Part shown: one piece after another, positions 1 through 11,397 of the stretch | Position numbering within the stretch: position 1 is the stretch's first letter | Layout: each line of letters starts with the position of its first letter | DNA from: Dactylorhiza incarnata | Taxonomy: Eukaryota > Streptophyta > Magnoliopsida > Asparagales > Orchidaceae | Direction of reading: 5' to 3' | Assembly (NCBI GenBank): GCA_033032865.1 | Contig: JAWHQI010000068.1 | Coordinates: forward strand, 9,610,001-9,674,000 | DNA length: 64,000 nt | Position numbers and translations under genes: made by a program | Notes under the pieces: generated by a model | What the model was told of the DNA's origin: nothing | The model's input: only the letters and a program-made list of their open reading frames with translations | Databases searched by the model: none

Positions 1-36
1 GTAGAGCGGTACAAGGCTAGGCTTGTCGCTCGAGGT
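1..36 (+). pseudogene. Copia A reverse transcriptase, upstream fragment
   Basis: The first 36 bases translate as VERYKARLVARG, the conserved start of the Copia RT domain (family pattern: YKARLVAKGFxQ). The frame is cut at base 36 by the LTR of element B. Its continuation lies about 30.5 kb downstream. It is a fragment of a transposon polyprotein that would copy element RNA into DNA, and cannot function in this form. Confidence is high because both sides of the break match one family motif. Confidence 0.85.
32..36. other. Target-site duplication of element B, left copy
   Basis: GAGGT lies at 32-36 and TAGGT at 30573-30577, one mismatch in five. A then continues with TTCTCGG, restoring the RT frame. 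The B LTR begins at 37 with AGTTGGAACA where the 3' LTR has TGTTGGAACA, so the terminal T has mutated to A. Confidence 0.7.
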
Positions 37-263
37 AGTTGGAACATGCTTTCCGCATCTCTTGGTTTGACAATAAGAAATCCTATTGTATTTGATCTTG
101 CTTGTGTTTATAGTGTGCAGGTACTATAGTAATATAACCCTATGAACAGGATGCTGATTGATGACGATTCTCTGAAAAAAGAGCTACCACTCGCGTTAGT
201 TGTTAACGCCCCGCGTTAACAACCGTTGTGTTGGAAACTGTTGAGAAGGAAACCGCTGAGAAT

Positions 264-530
264 GGAACTGGTGTTCGACGAAATGAAAACTGCGTTCGAC
301 GAAATTGCGTTCGACGAACTGCATGCTCTACCGCGGCGTTCGACGAACTGCATGCTCTACCGCGGCGCTCGACGAAATGCATGCTTTACCGCGGCGCATT
401 AGCACTACCGCTGGCGCTAGCTAATCGACGAAATGGTGTTCGGCAAAAATAGATGTCGTTCGACGAAGTTGAGTTCGACAAAATTGAGTTCGTTGAAATG
501 AAAACTGTGTTCGACGAAATGTGAGGTCGG
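264..530 (+). promoter_or_regulatory. TTCGACGAA motif array in LTR of B
   Basis: About eleven copies of GTTCGACGAA or one-base variants occur here, often at 15-35 base spacing and interleaved with CTACCGCGGCG. The nine-base core is an odd-length palindrome. A matching array is at 8070-8350 in the other LTR. Short reading frames here (FDELHAL-like) are by-products of the repeat. A role as enhancer or protein-binding site is inference. Confidence 0.6.
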
Positions 531-904
531 TTCGACGAAGATGCGCCCGATTAAAAGAGATGTGCACTACCGCGGAGCGTTAGCACTACCGCTGGCGCTA
601 GCATAAATGGAAACAATTGACGAGAAGGAAACAGTGGAGAAAAAGGAATGTCGATGTGATGCTATTTTGGTAAGTACTATCGCGGCGCGTTAAGGACTAA
701 CGCCCGGCGGTAGATTTTGGAATCCTCCCGTCTGCATGTGATTGAGGAGCAAATATAGAAGGAGATATTGGCTGAAGGAAGATTATCTCGCTATCGCGGA
801 GCGTTAGCGTTACCGCGGCGCGCTAGTCGGAGCTCAAAGTTTGGCGCTCAAATGTTACCTAATCTGCCATAATCTGTGTGCTTATTCTTTGCCTAATGTG
901 GCAA

Positions 905-956
905 CCGCGGGGCGGTAGTACTACCGCAGGCGGTAGCGGCTGATTCTATTTAAATA
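905..956 (+). promoter_or_regulatory. Palindrome cluster and TATA box of B LTR
   Basis: GCGGTAG-TA-CTACCGC at 912-927 is a perfect 16-base palindrome. It overlaps CTACCGC-AG-GCGGTAG at 921-936. Ten bases on, CTATTTAAATA at 946-956 is a plausible TATA box, placing transcription start near 985. In the other LTR C1 inserted exactly within this cluster. Confidence 0.6.
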
Positions 957-1626
957 TGCGCCTCCTCCGTTGTTGCTTGCTGTTACAGAACGAATTGAAA
1001 TCATATATTCAGAGCACTCGTGAGAGCCTTCTCCAAGCAGCCCGAAGAACTCCGTCAACGTTCGTGAACGCAAAGATCTTGAAGACCAATCCGATTGCAT
1101 ATACATCGACATCAAGTTCTTCTTTTGAGGGAGTTTTAGTTTTTGTTTTGTATTTGTCTTTTATTTTATCATTGTAATCGGTTCGTGAATTCACCACACG
1201 GCGACTAGGTCTAGGTAGGACTTAGGGAGTAATTCGCCTCGTGTTGGCAACTGGGTCTAGGGAGTAGATCTAGGGGGTGCTCGAGGCCTTTCTGGTGATA
1301 GATTGGCTAGAGCGGCTTGAGGCCGTATCTGGGGAGAGATCGGCTAAAGCCAACCGGTTCGTGGGGATACGAGTCGGTATAGAAAACAAAAAGGGTTTTA
1401 GTATTATTCGCTTTGATTTCTAGCGTCATTGAAATCAGATTTTGTAATCAATTTTATAAATGAAAATCATGTCTTTTCTTGTTTAATAAAATTGATTTTA
1501 TTTTTAATTTCATTATCTCTTTACTTTTGTCGACCAAAATATCAAAAGTTTTCTGTTAAAGTTTAAAGTTTTTAAAACCCTTATTCACCCCCCCCCCCCT
1601 CTAAGGGCACCTACAGATCCAACAAG

Positions 1627-1643
1627 TGGTATCAGAGCTAGGC
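1627..1643 (+). other. Primer binding site of B (initiator tRNA-Met type)
   Basis: TGGTATCAGAGCTAGGC begins two bases after the LTR end. This is the usual plant Copia primer site, complementary to the 3' end of initiator methionine tRNA. Confidence 0.9.
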
Positions 1644-1673
1644 TATTCCAAATCAGCTTAACAACCGGGAATA

Positions 1674-3173
1674 ATGGCGTCTCTTGATCATGATCTCGCT
1701 TCTACTAGTGGGGAAAATTTTAATATAAATGAAAAAGTATTATCACCACCGTTATTTATGGGCAAAAATTATAAAGGGTGGAAAATATTAATGAAAAATT
1801 TTCTTAAGGCCTTAGATGGAAAAGTTTGGAATATTACTTTTGAAAAGCCACCTAGCATACTAACTAGAAACAAAATTGTTTTAAATGCAAAATCTATGAA
1901 TAGTATATTTTGTGCGTTAGACCAAAATATTTTCAAACTTATTTATACTTTACCTACCGCTTATGAGATTTGGAATTTTCTTGAAAGAACTTATGATTCT
2001 CCTTCTGTATGTATGGAACAAACATAAGAATTGGAGAACATACAAGCTTGCACAAATATTCAAGAAAGCTACTCAAATGATGGATCCAAAGAATGCTCAT
2101 CAAGTGGAAAGGATGATGGAAACTCTTGATTGGAAGAGGAAGATGAAGAAGACAAAGGAACAATATGTTCAAATCTTGCCTCATCCCAAGAGCTGTAAGG
2201 AAATCAAATTCCATTTTTTGTACTTCTATTTCTACATTACAATTACTACAAACTACTAAACGAAAGATTAAGAAACTAAAAATGGCTAATGCAAAACTAC
2301 GTTTAGAAAATAAAACTTTGAAAGCAAATGTGAATGTAGAATCCAAAAATGAAATGTTTGTATCTCCATCATGCTCTTCATTTGAAAACTCTATATCTTG
2401 TTTTGATTGTAATAATATTAAAAAAAATCAAGGAACTTGAAAAAGATTTTACTTTCGTAAAAGAACAAAATGAAAAATTATGTTTAGAAAACTCTTCTCT
2501 GAAAAATGATTGTGCTAAGTGTAATGACTATAAAATTGAAATTGAAGAAATGGATGAAACATTTGAGGAATACAGAAACAAATATCAAAATCATATTGAT
2601 TCGATTGTTTCTACTCTTAAAAATAGCACAATTGCTTACAATAAAGCTAGACATAATTTGAAACTTAAGAACATTGAATTAGAAACTAAAATTAACTTGC
2701 TTAAGGAAATTATAAGGAAAAATTCTCAACACATAAATTCAAATTATCAAGCAAAATCCAAAAGCAAGATAAATGTAACTCTTCAAGAGCAAAACTTTGA
2801 TAATGAAAAACAACAAAAAATTGTAAATGAAACTCCAACACAATATCATCATTATCATTCACAACCTTATCGTTATACTAGCATAAAATTAAATAAAAAC
2901 AAATTCCCGTTAAATAATTACTTCAACAGTCATGGCTATCCAAATATTCAAGCAAGGGACTACGAAAATTTGAGAAATAAAAATAGCATGCATCAAAATT
3001 TGAATGGAGGCCCAAAGCTAAAAATGAAATACCAATTCCACTTAAAAGGGTGTTTTCAGTTTCGTCTCACCAAAAGAAAACACGATATATCTGGGTACCC
3101 AAAGGAACCACCACCCCCGGTCCTCTTTGGATACCTAAATCTCTTCTTCACTAATGGCCTATTATTTGCATGA
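1674..3173 (+). pseudogene. Element B gag remnant (Copia type with coiled-coil tail)
   Basis: The first frame (1674-2027, 117 aa) begins MASLDHDLAS and contains PPLFMGKNYKGWKILMKNFL, the start of the plant Copia gag (UBN2/DUF4219-like). Frame breaks follow near 2027 and 2440. A 274-codon frame at 2349-3173 is rich in E, K, N and L with heptad-like spacing (predicted coiled coil). Another frame near 3090-3130 gives a WVPKGTT-like stretch typical of the SIRE gag/pol junction. No CCHC knuckle is intact. Gag would have formed the virus-like particle; with several frameshifts it is dead. Confidence 0.65.
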
Positions 3174-3636
3174 AGTAGAAATCAATTGGTAATAAAATAT
3201 GAATTAGCTACTTCATGATATGCCTAATATTCTGTTATCCTTATTTTTGTTTTACTTCCACGGTTTAAACTATATACTATTCACAAATATTGTTGTTTAA
3301 ATTCATTCAAAAAATTGTCTTACATATTGACGTTTAAAAAATTGAAATCGGAGAATTCAACTTTTCACATAATAATGGCAAGACAAATAAAAATAATTAT
3401 CAAACTATGAAGTAAGAAAAATTCATAACCATGCAGGATATCTGTAAACTACTTCAGCAAGATAAGCATAAAAGAACACTTAAAATAAGCCAGAAATTAG
3501 TTCAAAATGAAAAACATGAACCCAGATAGTACGTTGGTACTAATGCCAGCTCTAGAACTATCGCTGCGCGGTAGTAACAGAAGTGTGTCTTGCTGTCTCT
3601 GAAACCTGTATTATTACAAAAATAAAATCAAATTAT

Positions 3637-4719
3637 TCATTCTCCAGCTCCCATAGTGCTGCCCCCTTCATCACCTCCACGTCGTTTCCGACAAACCGAT
3701 CGTCGTGGCTGCTCCTCCTCAGGACTCTCCTCTCTAGCCGGTGATGGAGTTAACTTGAGTGCCACCATTTTCTTCCGTACCATCTTCTCAACACCAGATA
3801 TCTTCTTCAACATTCGTGTCACTTTCCTATTTATGTCCGCTCCCTACTCTGCTAGCTGCTATAGTTCTCGCTGGGTCTCTCTCATTGACCCACCTCATCG
3901 AACTGGAGGTTGTGGAGATGGAGCCCTTTCTTGTCGTGGAGGATGAATTGATAGTGTAGATAATCTGGTTGGGCGACAATCAAGATGATAAACCTCCAGA
4001 TTAAGAGACTGGCATTTCGTGTATACAATTCGTTGAATTATTCCTACCAACGGAAGAGTATTCAATCGCTGTCGCCTTGGATCTTTCAGTTTATATGTAT
4101 ACCTGATCATTGATAGAAGGAGATATGCCATATCAAACTGAATTCTTTATAAAATATGGTATGTGACCATACTCAATTGTGTTGTGATCATCTTTGTATC
4201 TCCCACCTTTATCATGATCATACGTCATTGGATTTCTTGTATCATGTACGCGTCAGGAGTTAGTGTTGTGACCGATGAAATCAAATCCTCCACATATCCT
4301 TGACCATGCAATACTTCATTCACTCGAGTCCAGTTCCGAAATGTTCGAAACCTCTTTACGATATCCAAGAAATTACTACTCCACTCAATACCAAACTCTG
4401 CACGTACATCTTCATGTAGTATTACTACATCATGTCCTTGGATGTAGGAGCGTACTCCTCCTTCAAGATTCGTCTGAGCCGGATCCTCCAATCCTATGTA
4501 AAACTCCCATACTAAAACTGAGGAAAATCTATCATCTATTATCACAGGGAGAACACTCGCATCAGCCAAATACTCATAGATATGCGCATGTATGGGTAAT
4601 TCTACTCCCACCATCATAGCCAATCCAATGGTGGCATCCTCAATACTAGGAAATATATTACCACCCTCTTGATTTTGACCTACATTTGATCGTTGAGCGC
4701 GACTACTGGAGGCAGCCAT
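3637..4719 (-). pseudogene. Antisense extra ORF in element B
   Basis: Reading leftward from the ATG at 4719 (MAASSSRAQRS), 164 codons are open to 4225. The protein contains VWEFYIGLED and a VRSYIQGHDV-like stretch, reminiscent of the plant-transposon domain with an EFY...V.GR core (PF20167-like). A second frame at 4131-3895 (MAYLLLSMIRY) looks like its C-terminal half, and 3822-3637 gives a basic tail (KRRGGDEGG). One or two frameshifts would explain the split. Function unknown. Antisense ORFs of this kind are known in plant retroelements. The family assignment is from memory of the motif and is moderate at best. Confidence 0.5.
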
Positions 4720-4727
4720 TCTCAAAT

Positions 4728-5226
4728 CTGAACCAAAATAAAAGTGAAGGAAAAACATCAAAAATCTGGACACGAGATCTACCGCAGCGCGGTAGCTGCT
4801 ACCGTCGCGCGGTAGCTGACAAAACTCCTATTCGTCTTCCTCCTCCGATTTCACCCAAATAATTCTCCAAATCATTCGAAAATGCTTGAAAAATTCTAGA
4901 TCTGAGATATCTCAACAAATCTAACATGAATACTCAAACAATATTTCATAGATCTACCAAAATGACTTGAAAATTTGTCAAAAATCCTCCTATGACTACA
5001 TTGCCATGAAATTTTTTAAAACCGCTAGATCCTAGCTTGAATCACTAACATAAAGCATAAAAGAAAGTAAAAGAACAAAAGAAAATCCTTACCTATTGTT
5101 AACGTCGGCGGAAGCTGAAGGAAAATGCGAGATCCAAAAACCCTTGACCAAATGAAATCTGACCGGGTCAGATCCTTTTATTTCACGCGAACTACCGCGG
5201 TGCAGTAACTATATGGTGAGCGGTAG
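4728..5226 (-). promoter_or_regulatory. Putative internal antisense promoter with 5' UTR intron in B
   Basis: On the minus strand, CTACCGC/GCGGTAG halves at 5226-5192 precede a TATA-like GAAATAAAAGG (5184-5174). A leader follows, then a consensus donor (AG|GTAAGG, intron starts 5092) and an acceptor (TTTTGGTTCAG, ends 4728), nine bases before the ATG at 4719. The intron (365 bases) holds two more inverted repeats, at 4779-4795 and 4799-4815. The palindrome-then-TATA order matches the LTR promoter of B. Splicing is inferred from signals only. Confidence 0.5.
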
Positions 5227-7600
5227 TGAATCTGTTTAGTTCTTTATTTTTGTCTTTCATGTTTTTGCTGTTTTCTTACCTTTATGCATTTATTTACTTT
5301 CTATTATTTTCTTCACGAAAACCTCAAATAAAAAAATAAAAAAAACTAGAAAACATTATCAAAATACCACAAATATGCTTTTGTTTTTTATATATCAAAA
5401 TCAAAAACAAAAATATAAAATCATTTTTATATCAAAAAAAACTGTATGGACTCTATTGTAAACATCAAGCATGATTTCTTCTATCATTTAAGACCTTCTA
5501 CAATGTTGTGATTCATATTTTCAAACTACTTTAAACATTGTCTTTATTATGCTTTGATACTTCTAAACACATGTGCATAAATTATATTGTAAAAGTTGTG
5601 TAGAACCAAACTTAGCATGCCTCTAAGTATGAGTAAATGTTTTATGTTTGATAATGATATTTATTCGCTCACTTATTTTGGCATGGTCTACATATGTCTT
5701 TAATCTAAGAATGCGTGTGTATGTTTTGTAATAGTACAATGAATTAAAATTGCATAAGTATCTTACCTACACTACCTTTATTTGCACTTTTAAGAGTTAA
5801 GAAAAGTGGTTATGTTTTCATAAATTATATTAGTTTGCAAAACAAGTGTATTCGGAGAACTTTGTACAAAACAAAAATCATAAAATAAAGTGACAAAGAT
5901 AACTCCACCAAGCACTACTTGAACCTCCTGATAAGTCTTAATAAGTGTTGTGAGGTTGAGCACCTTGGAAAGAATAGTAAAGTGTCTTGTGCAAACCTTA
6001 TCTTTCTTTCAAAAAATAAACCACTTACTCTTAAGTACACTAGATCACTAGTCTCAATATTAAAATAAAATAAAATATGTGATCCCCCAAGCACTACTTT
6101 GCACCCTGATAAGTCTTAATGATCATTGTGTGTGCAAAGCACCTTGGTAGTTGTACATTTTTTGTGTGCATTGAAGTGTGTGGAAGTAAAATTATTTGTG
6201 TTTTATTGTGCTCTTTACTTTACATATTTCTTGTATTTTTGATTAAAACATTTGTTTACTCTATTCAAAATACACTTATGTGCACGTCATTATCTCACAT
6301 AACACTTCTTCTCATGAGTATTGGATCCTAATGCTAATTCTATACCACTCTTTATTAATGAAATGCACTAGATAACCTAGCATGCTCTCTACAATGTTTG
6401 GTATGTCTGGAATTTGTGAATTATAATAACATTGTAGTAGTCTCTTATTGATATATTTCTTTCATGCTGGGTTACTTTATTGTCAAAAGATTTTACAATA
6501 ACTTGATTTGCAAAAAACATCTTCCTTTTTTAATTTAACTCATATTTCTTCTTATGAATATTCATGATTACAAAAAAAGATGTTTTATTATATTTCTATA
6601 AGTCTTCCGCATCATCACCATATATTTTTACCTTGCGCTTGCATGCATATATCAAGTCTTAAATATCAAAATTCATTTTTCAACAAATGGTAGACTTGCT
6701 TGGTAAAATTTATATTGGTTATTCTAACACATATTACTTTTATGCTATAAAATCTGATCTATTTCAATGAAAATTTTTATGCAAAAAACATCCTCTTATT
6801 ATTGAATTTCAAATCATTTTTTTTCTTACTAAAAGGATGTATTCTTTATTCCAAAATGTTAATTCTTCCGCAATAACTCTGGTTCATTAATGGATTTCAA
6901 AATAGCTATGTGAGTTGTTTGTTTAAAAAATTCAAATAAAAAAATAAATCCATAGGCTATGTACTCATCATTAAATTCAAACGCTTAAATGTTTCCAATA
7001 ATTATTATCCATGACTTCATATCTCACAATAGCGGGGGCGTAGGGTTGTAGACATTAGAATACCTGACCTGTAAGTCATGTCTTGTCCTTAACCGGGGAG
7101 GGTTCCAGTGGGGCCTTGCGAGGCACTGGGGGGAAAGAGTGCTAGGTTGAGTTTTTGTCTAGTGTTTGCATATGGGACTAACACCCCAACCTACGGCATG
7201 TATGCAGCTCCTCATGCCCAGCCGTCACTTAGTACGGGGCTAGGGTGTAGACATATTGTCTAGGTAGATTGGTTATGTTGCAACTGAAATCTTTTTGTGT
7301 ACTTATATTGCTACAACATCTATTTTTTGTCTAAAACTCTTAATCATCTACTATGCTTCACCATTCTTATATAGTTGTTCACCTCAAACCCATATTTCTT
7401 CATGCTTTTCACCTCTTTACTACTTGTACGCTCGATCATGAATACATTTTTCCAACAAGTGTTTTCCTTATGATAATTTCTTCACATTCCCTTTTTTTCA
7501 CTCCTATATATTGTATTTTTTTCCTAAGCGTTTAACTCTTTATCATGTTTATTCCCTCTCTACATATTTAATGCACACATTAACATTTGACTTTCTCTCC
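5227..7600. other. Non-coding interior of B
   Basis: AT-rich sequence with no credible ORF; the short frames at 6119 and 7353 are AT-rich and match nothing I recognise. A GC-rich island at about 7020-7265 contains G-runs and stands out from its surroundings. Its role is unknown. Confidence 0.5.
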
Positions 7601-7616
7601 ACCCTCTATTGATAAT

Positions 7617-7838
7617 ACCAAAAGGGGGAGAATAAATTTGAAAGAAATTCACATATATAGGGAGTAGATTCAATGGAAGTTTTGTTGTAGGGGGAGCATT
7701 CACTTAGGGGGAGCATTCATTTAGGGGGAGCATATGCACATGTCTTAAATTTCATGCTTATCCTTTTTAATAAACACAATTTCTATCTTTTGAACTATTT
7801 CTTTCTAAAGGGATTCGTTATTATCAAAAGGGGGAGTT
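7617..7838 (+). other. Multiple polypurine tracts before B 3' LTR
   Basis: AAAGGGGGAG-type tracts occur at about 7620, three times in an AGGGGGAGCATTCA-like tandem at 7688-7732, and at 7826-7836, two bases before the LTR. The last is the expected primer for plus-strand synthesis. Repeated tracts are known from SIRE-type Copia elements. Confidence 0.7.
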
Positions 7839-8741
7839 TGTTGGAACATGCTTTCCACATCTCTTGGTTTGACAATAACAAATCCTATTGTATTTGATCT
7901 TGCTTGTGTTTATAGTGTGCAGGTACTATAGTTATATAACCCTATGAACAGGATGCTGATTGATGACGATTCTTTGAAAAAAGAGCTATCGATCGCGTTA
8001 GTTGTTAATGCCCCACGTTAACAACCGTTGAGATGGAAACCGTTGAGAAGGAAACCGCTGAGAACGGAACTGGCGTTCGATGAAATGAATACTGCGTTCG
8101 ACGAACTGGCGATTGACAAAATTGCGTTCGATGAACTACATACTCTACCGGGCGTTCGACGAACTGCATGCTCTACCACGGCGCTCGACGAAATGCATGC
8201 TTTACCGCGGTGCGTTTGCACTACCGTTGGTGCTAGCTAATCGATGAAATGGTGTTTGGCAAAAATAGATGTCGTTCGACGAAGTTGAGTTCGACGAAAT
8301 TGAGTTCGACGAAATGAAAGCAGCGTTCGACGAAATGTGAGGCCGGTTTGACGAAGATGCACCCGATAAAAAATGATGTGCTCTACCGCGGAGCATTAGC
8401 ACTACCGCTGGCGCTATCATAAATGGAAACAATTGACGAGAAGGAAATAGTGGAGAAAAAGGAATGTCGACGGGACGCAATTTTGGCAAGTACTATCGCG
8501 GCGCATTAAGGACTAACGCCCACCGGTAGCTTTTGAAATCCTCCCGTCTGCATGTGATTGAGGAGCAAATATAAAAGGAGATATTGGCTGAAGGAAGGTT
8601 ATCTCGCTATCGCGGAGCTTTAGCGTTACCGCGGCGCGCTAGTCGGAGCTCAAAGTTTGGCGCTCAAATGTTGGATAATCTGCCACGATCTGTGTGCTTG
8701 TTCATTACCTAATGTGGCTACCGCGGGGCGGTAGTACTACC
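7839..8741 (+). repeat. Element B 3' LTR, first part
   Basis: Begins TGTTGGAACATGC and follows the 5' LTR with scattered substitutions up to GTAGTACTACC. There C1 (TGTACAACC...) interrupts it. The remainder is at 29874-30572. Confidence 0.85.
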
Positions 8742-9745
8742 TGTACAACCCTAATATTCGCCTAGTGGATGATCAAATAAAAGTAATGTGAGCCAGGTTC
8801 TCAGGATATTTACATATGTTAATAGGCAGAAAAATAAGAAAAAGAGCAAAATTGACAGCGCTCGACGAAGTCCAAACAGCGCTCGACGATCCCATCTCAG
8901 CGGATCCGCTGGGACGAGCACTTAGTCGGCTGCTCGCAAGAAGGCGAGCGAGTAAAGAGTGTGAATGGGGCAGGAGTGCAAACGAGGTCTTCACAGGCCA
9001 TTCGCCCAATGGGGGCGAACCAGATCTATCAAAGGTCACCCGCGGGAAGAGGCGCGAGTCAAGTTCCCACGAGCCGGAGCCTCAAGGTCGACCGGTAAGA
9101 AGACGAGCGAGCCAGGTGCTCACCAAATGCTCGCAAGGAGGCGAGCGAGCAGGAAACTCGCCGAAGGATCGCGAGAAGACAGGCGAGCCAGATCTCTTCC
9201 ACGGTCTCCGCGATCGGCGAATCTCAGTTGAGGTCGACGAACTCAGTCCGGCGCCCGACGAAGTGCGGGCCGCGTTCGACGAATCCGCAGATCATCTATG
9301 ATCGACGAAATCATCTCTCTATCCCCCGTTGGCCTGCCATTAGCCTATCCAAACAGCAGAGTTCAGTTGTTAGCAGACCCATTTGGGGTGCGGATAGTAA
9401 AATCAAAAGGCAGAATCCTACTATTTGCAGGCCAGACTAGAAAACCTATAAATAAGATCTCAAGGGCACCTTTGGAGAGGAGTTCACTTCAGCTTCCCTC
9501 TCCTTAGGTTTTCTTTGGTTAGCGTTTTCAGAGCTCTCCAGGGTGCCCGAGTCTCAGCTTTGGCTTGGGAGGGGAAATGCTCAACGATCTTCCGGGTTAG
9601 TGGAGGGACCTCCTCGCTGCTACTAAGGTCTCAGTCATCTTCCTAGTTTTCGGTCTACCTTCTCTAAGGGATCAGTAAGGGCTAGCCACCCCTCATCTCG
9701 GTGAGGGCCCCGAACTCAACAGAGACCGAGAAATTGGTTTCAACA
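8742..9745 (+). repeat. Element C1 5' LTR
   Basis: TGTACAACCCTAATATTCGCC to TTTCAACA. It contains CGACGAA-type motifs (8863-8889 and 9233-9310), GGCGAG repeats, a TATA box (CTATAAATAAG, 9446-9456), and ends just before the primer region. A long open frame (8816-9301) in this LTR is treated as incidental. Confidence 0.85.
9446..9456 (+). promoter_or_regulatory. TATA box of C1 5' LTR
   Basis: CTATAAATAAG. The same box is at 29569-29579 in the 3' LTR and at 46593-46602 in C2. Confidence 0.7.
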
Positions 9746-9748
9746 TTT

Positions 9749-9760
9749 TGGTGCGGTGAG
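9749..9760 (+). other. Presumed primer site of C1
   Basis: TGGTGCGGTGAG follows the LTR end after three bases; C2 has CGGTGCGGTGAG in the same place. I cannot assign the tRNA with confidence. Confidence 0.4.
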
Positions 9761-9799
9761 TGGAGCGTGGCTGGTCCAAGAAAGTTCTAAGGAGCAGAT

Positions 9800-9914
9800 A
9801 TGACAGGAGGCGAGGATCAAGGCGAGGAGTTCAGCGAGTCACCGCAGGTGGTGATGCCAAGGATGTTCGCGGATTCAGAAGGGAGGTGCTCGACACTTTC
9901 AGACTCATGGTCGC
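9800..9914 (+). pseudogene. C1 gag, N-terminal fragment
   Basis: The ATG at 9800 (MTGGEDQGEEF) aligns with the gag start of C2 at 46961 (MAGNEEQGEEF). C1 has lost a base near 9877 (GATTC where C2 has GATTTC), shifting the frame to FRREVLDT. D interrupts the gene after codons for MVA at 9914. The frame resumes at 17873 as ALRSEFATP, matching C2's ITALRSEFATP, which confirms one gene split by D. Confidence 0.75.
9910..9914. other. Target-site duplication of D, left copy
   Basis: GTCGC at 9910-9914 is repeated exactly at 17868-17872, flanking the two D LTRs. Confidence 0.9.
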
Positions 9915-10774
9915 TGATGGGATATTTTCGGCAAGTGCACCGGTCGCGCAAGTAATAAAAATGGGGAAAATCCCAGAGTGTCGGTCTCTTAAGGAACACA
10001 GTAAGGTGGAATTTAATATCGAGGAAGGACTTGAGATCGAAGTCCTTGGTCGGTGTTACAATGGATGGTTGGTTTGGTTTGCGAATAATAAAATAAAATA
10101 CTACGCCTACTCCTATGCAATGCCGCTATGCAATGCTTCGATTGGCGAGATGGAGACTAAGCAGGCCTTGAGCGCGCTGCGTCGAAAGGGCGGATGGGCG
10201 AGAAGGCAAGCGGAATGAGGGTCGCAAGCACCTCGTCAACAATAAGCACGCCACAAGCAATTGCTAGTGCGGCACCGGTCATGGTGGTGGAGTGGGAGAT
10301 GGAATGGGGCGCACCTCAATAACACAAATGAACTAGATAATTCCAAAATCATGAAATAAGCAATAATACAGATGGTTCATAGCATTCATCATCTAAATAA
10401 AGAGATTACAACAAATATAACCACACAAGTAGAAGAAAAAGGCAAGAAATACGACCGAATCCGGAGTCTCGTTGTAGATTCACGGTAGGAAGCACCGGGT
10501 TGTCAATCCGCGTCCTAGCTCGGTCCCAACTGCGTCTGGGGTAGAGGAGGGCTGTCACAACTCCCAATGGACCCGTCTTCTCCAGCGATTTACCATCCGG
10601 TCACGTCTAGTGCGAAGAACTTCTTCCTTAGCGATCAAAATGAGTGTAGAATCTCTTCTTTCAAGCCCTTGGATGATGGAGGAGGCCTAGGGGGTGAAAA
10701 ACCTCTGGAAATGGCGAAAACGGCATACTGAACGGAATCCAAATGCGTAATCCCGACCTAATTCGCGATCAGGT

Positions 10775-10785
10775 CATTATATAGG
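10775..10785 (-). promoter_or_regulatory. TATA box of D left LTR
   Basis: Minus strand CCTATATAATG, directly downstream of the palindrome array. The same box is at 17223-17233 in the 5' LTR, where it would drive the element. Confidence 0.65.
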
Positions 10786-10817
10786 CGCTGAATTAAACAG
10801 CGCGCACGGTCATTGGC

Positions 10818-11111
10818 GCACGACCAGTGGTCGTGCGCACTAGAATCCTGTGATCGTGCGCCTGTCTGGGTAGAACCTGCAAGAAACGGAGTTATAAAAT
10901 AAAATGTTCGCACGACCAGTGGCGCACGACCGGTGGTCGTGCGCACTGGAGTTGATGGTCGTGCGCACTGGAGCAAACAGAACTCGGAAATTAAATGGTA
11001 AGTGCGCACGAGCAGTGGCGCACGACCGGTGGTCGTGCGCACTGCACCAAACAGAACTCGTGAAAAAGGGTTAAGTGCACATGATCAGTGGCGCACGACC
11101 AGTGGTCGTGC
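10818..11111. promoter_or_regulatory. Palindrome array GCACGACC-N3-GGTCGTGC in D left LTR
   Basis: Four perfect copies of the 19-base palindrome lie at 10818-10836, 10924-10942, 11020-11038 and 11093-11111, with half-sites (GCGCACGATCA) between. The array ends about 30 bases upstream of the TATA box in the direction of element transcription. The equivalent array in the right LTR spans about 17266-17583. Confidence 0.75.
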
Positions 11112-11397
11112 GCAATAGAGCCGGTGATCGTGCGCAGTGTTCCTATGCAGAATTGCACCGGGAACACTTGCACGACTCCTATTCCAGCATAACCACAGAT
11201 CTAGCCACTGAAAGTGGCACCTAACAGCACAAGAATACTACTAAAGACAAAAAGCACGAAAATCACACCAAAGTGGGCCAAGATGTGCACCTAGCATGGA
11301 TTATCAAATATAAACTAAAACAAGGCTAAAGTGCGGAGAAATGACTAAATAACGGCCCGAATGAGTCCATAAATGTGTATATGATCAGGACTCATCA

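Larger units (their letters stand above)
37..1624 (+). repeat. Element B 5' LTR
   Basis: Starts (T)GTTGGAACATGC and ends CAGATCCAACA just before the primer site. The same sequence begins again at 7839 and, after the C1 insertion, finishes at 30572. It holds TTCGACGAA motifs, CTACCGC/GCGGTAG inverted repeats, a TATA-like box near 946 and a poly-C run near 1590. Confidence 0.85.
9915..11397 (-). repeat. Element D 3' LTR (left copy)
   Basis: 1483 bp. On the minus strand it starts TGATGAGTCCTGATCAT and ends at 9915. It is 22 bases shorter than the other copy because one stretch of the palindrome region is missing. The forward-strand frame 9760-10218 runs from gag into this LTR and is not a gene. 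Confidence 0.9.

Noticed and set aside
228..452. Short ORF with repeated VRRN/FDELHAL words
   Set aside because: It is the translation of the TTCGACGAA array in an LTR; the same happens in G at 37667-37942.
264..530. CRISPR-like appearance of regularly spaced repeats
   Set aside because: Repeats are short, spacing is irregular, spacers are themselves repetitive, and the context is a plant LTR.
8816..9301. 161-codon ORF in the C1 LTR, also open (186 codons) in the 3' LTR
   Set aside because: Composition follows the GCGAG-rich repeats, the start lies in the U3 region and the minus-strand sibling LTR at 33459 shows no equivalent; survival in two diverged copies is noted but not enough.
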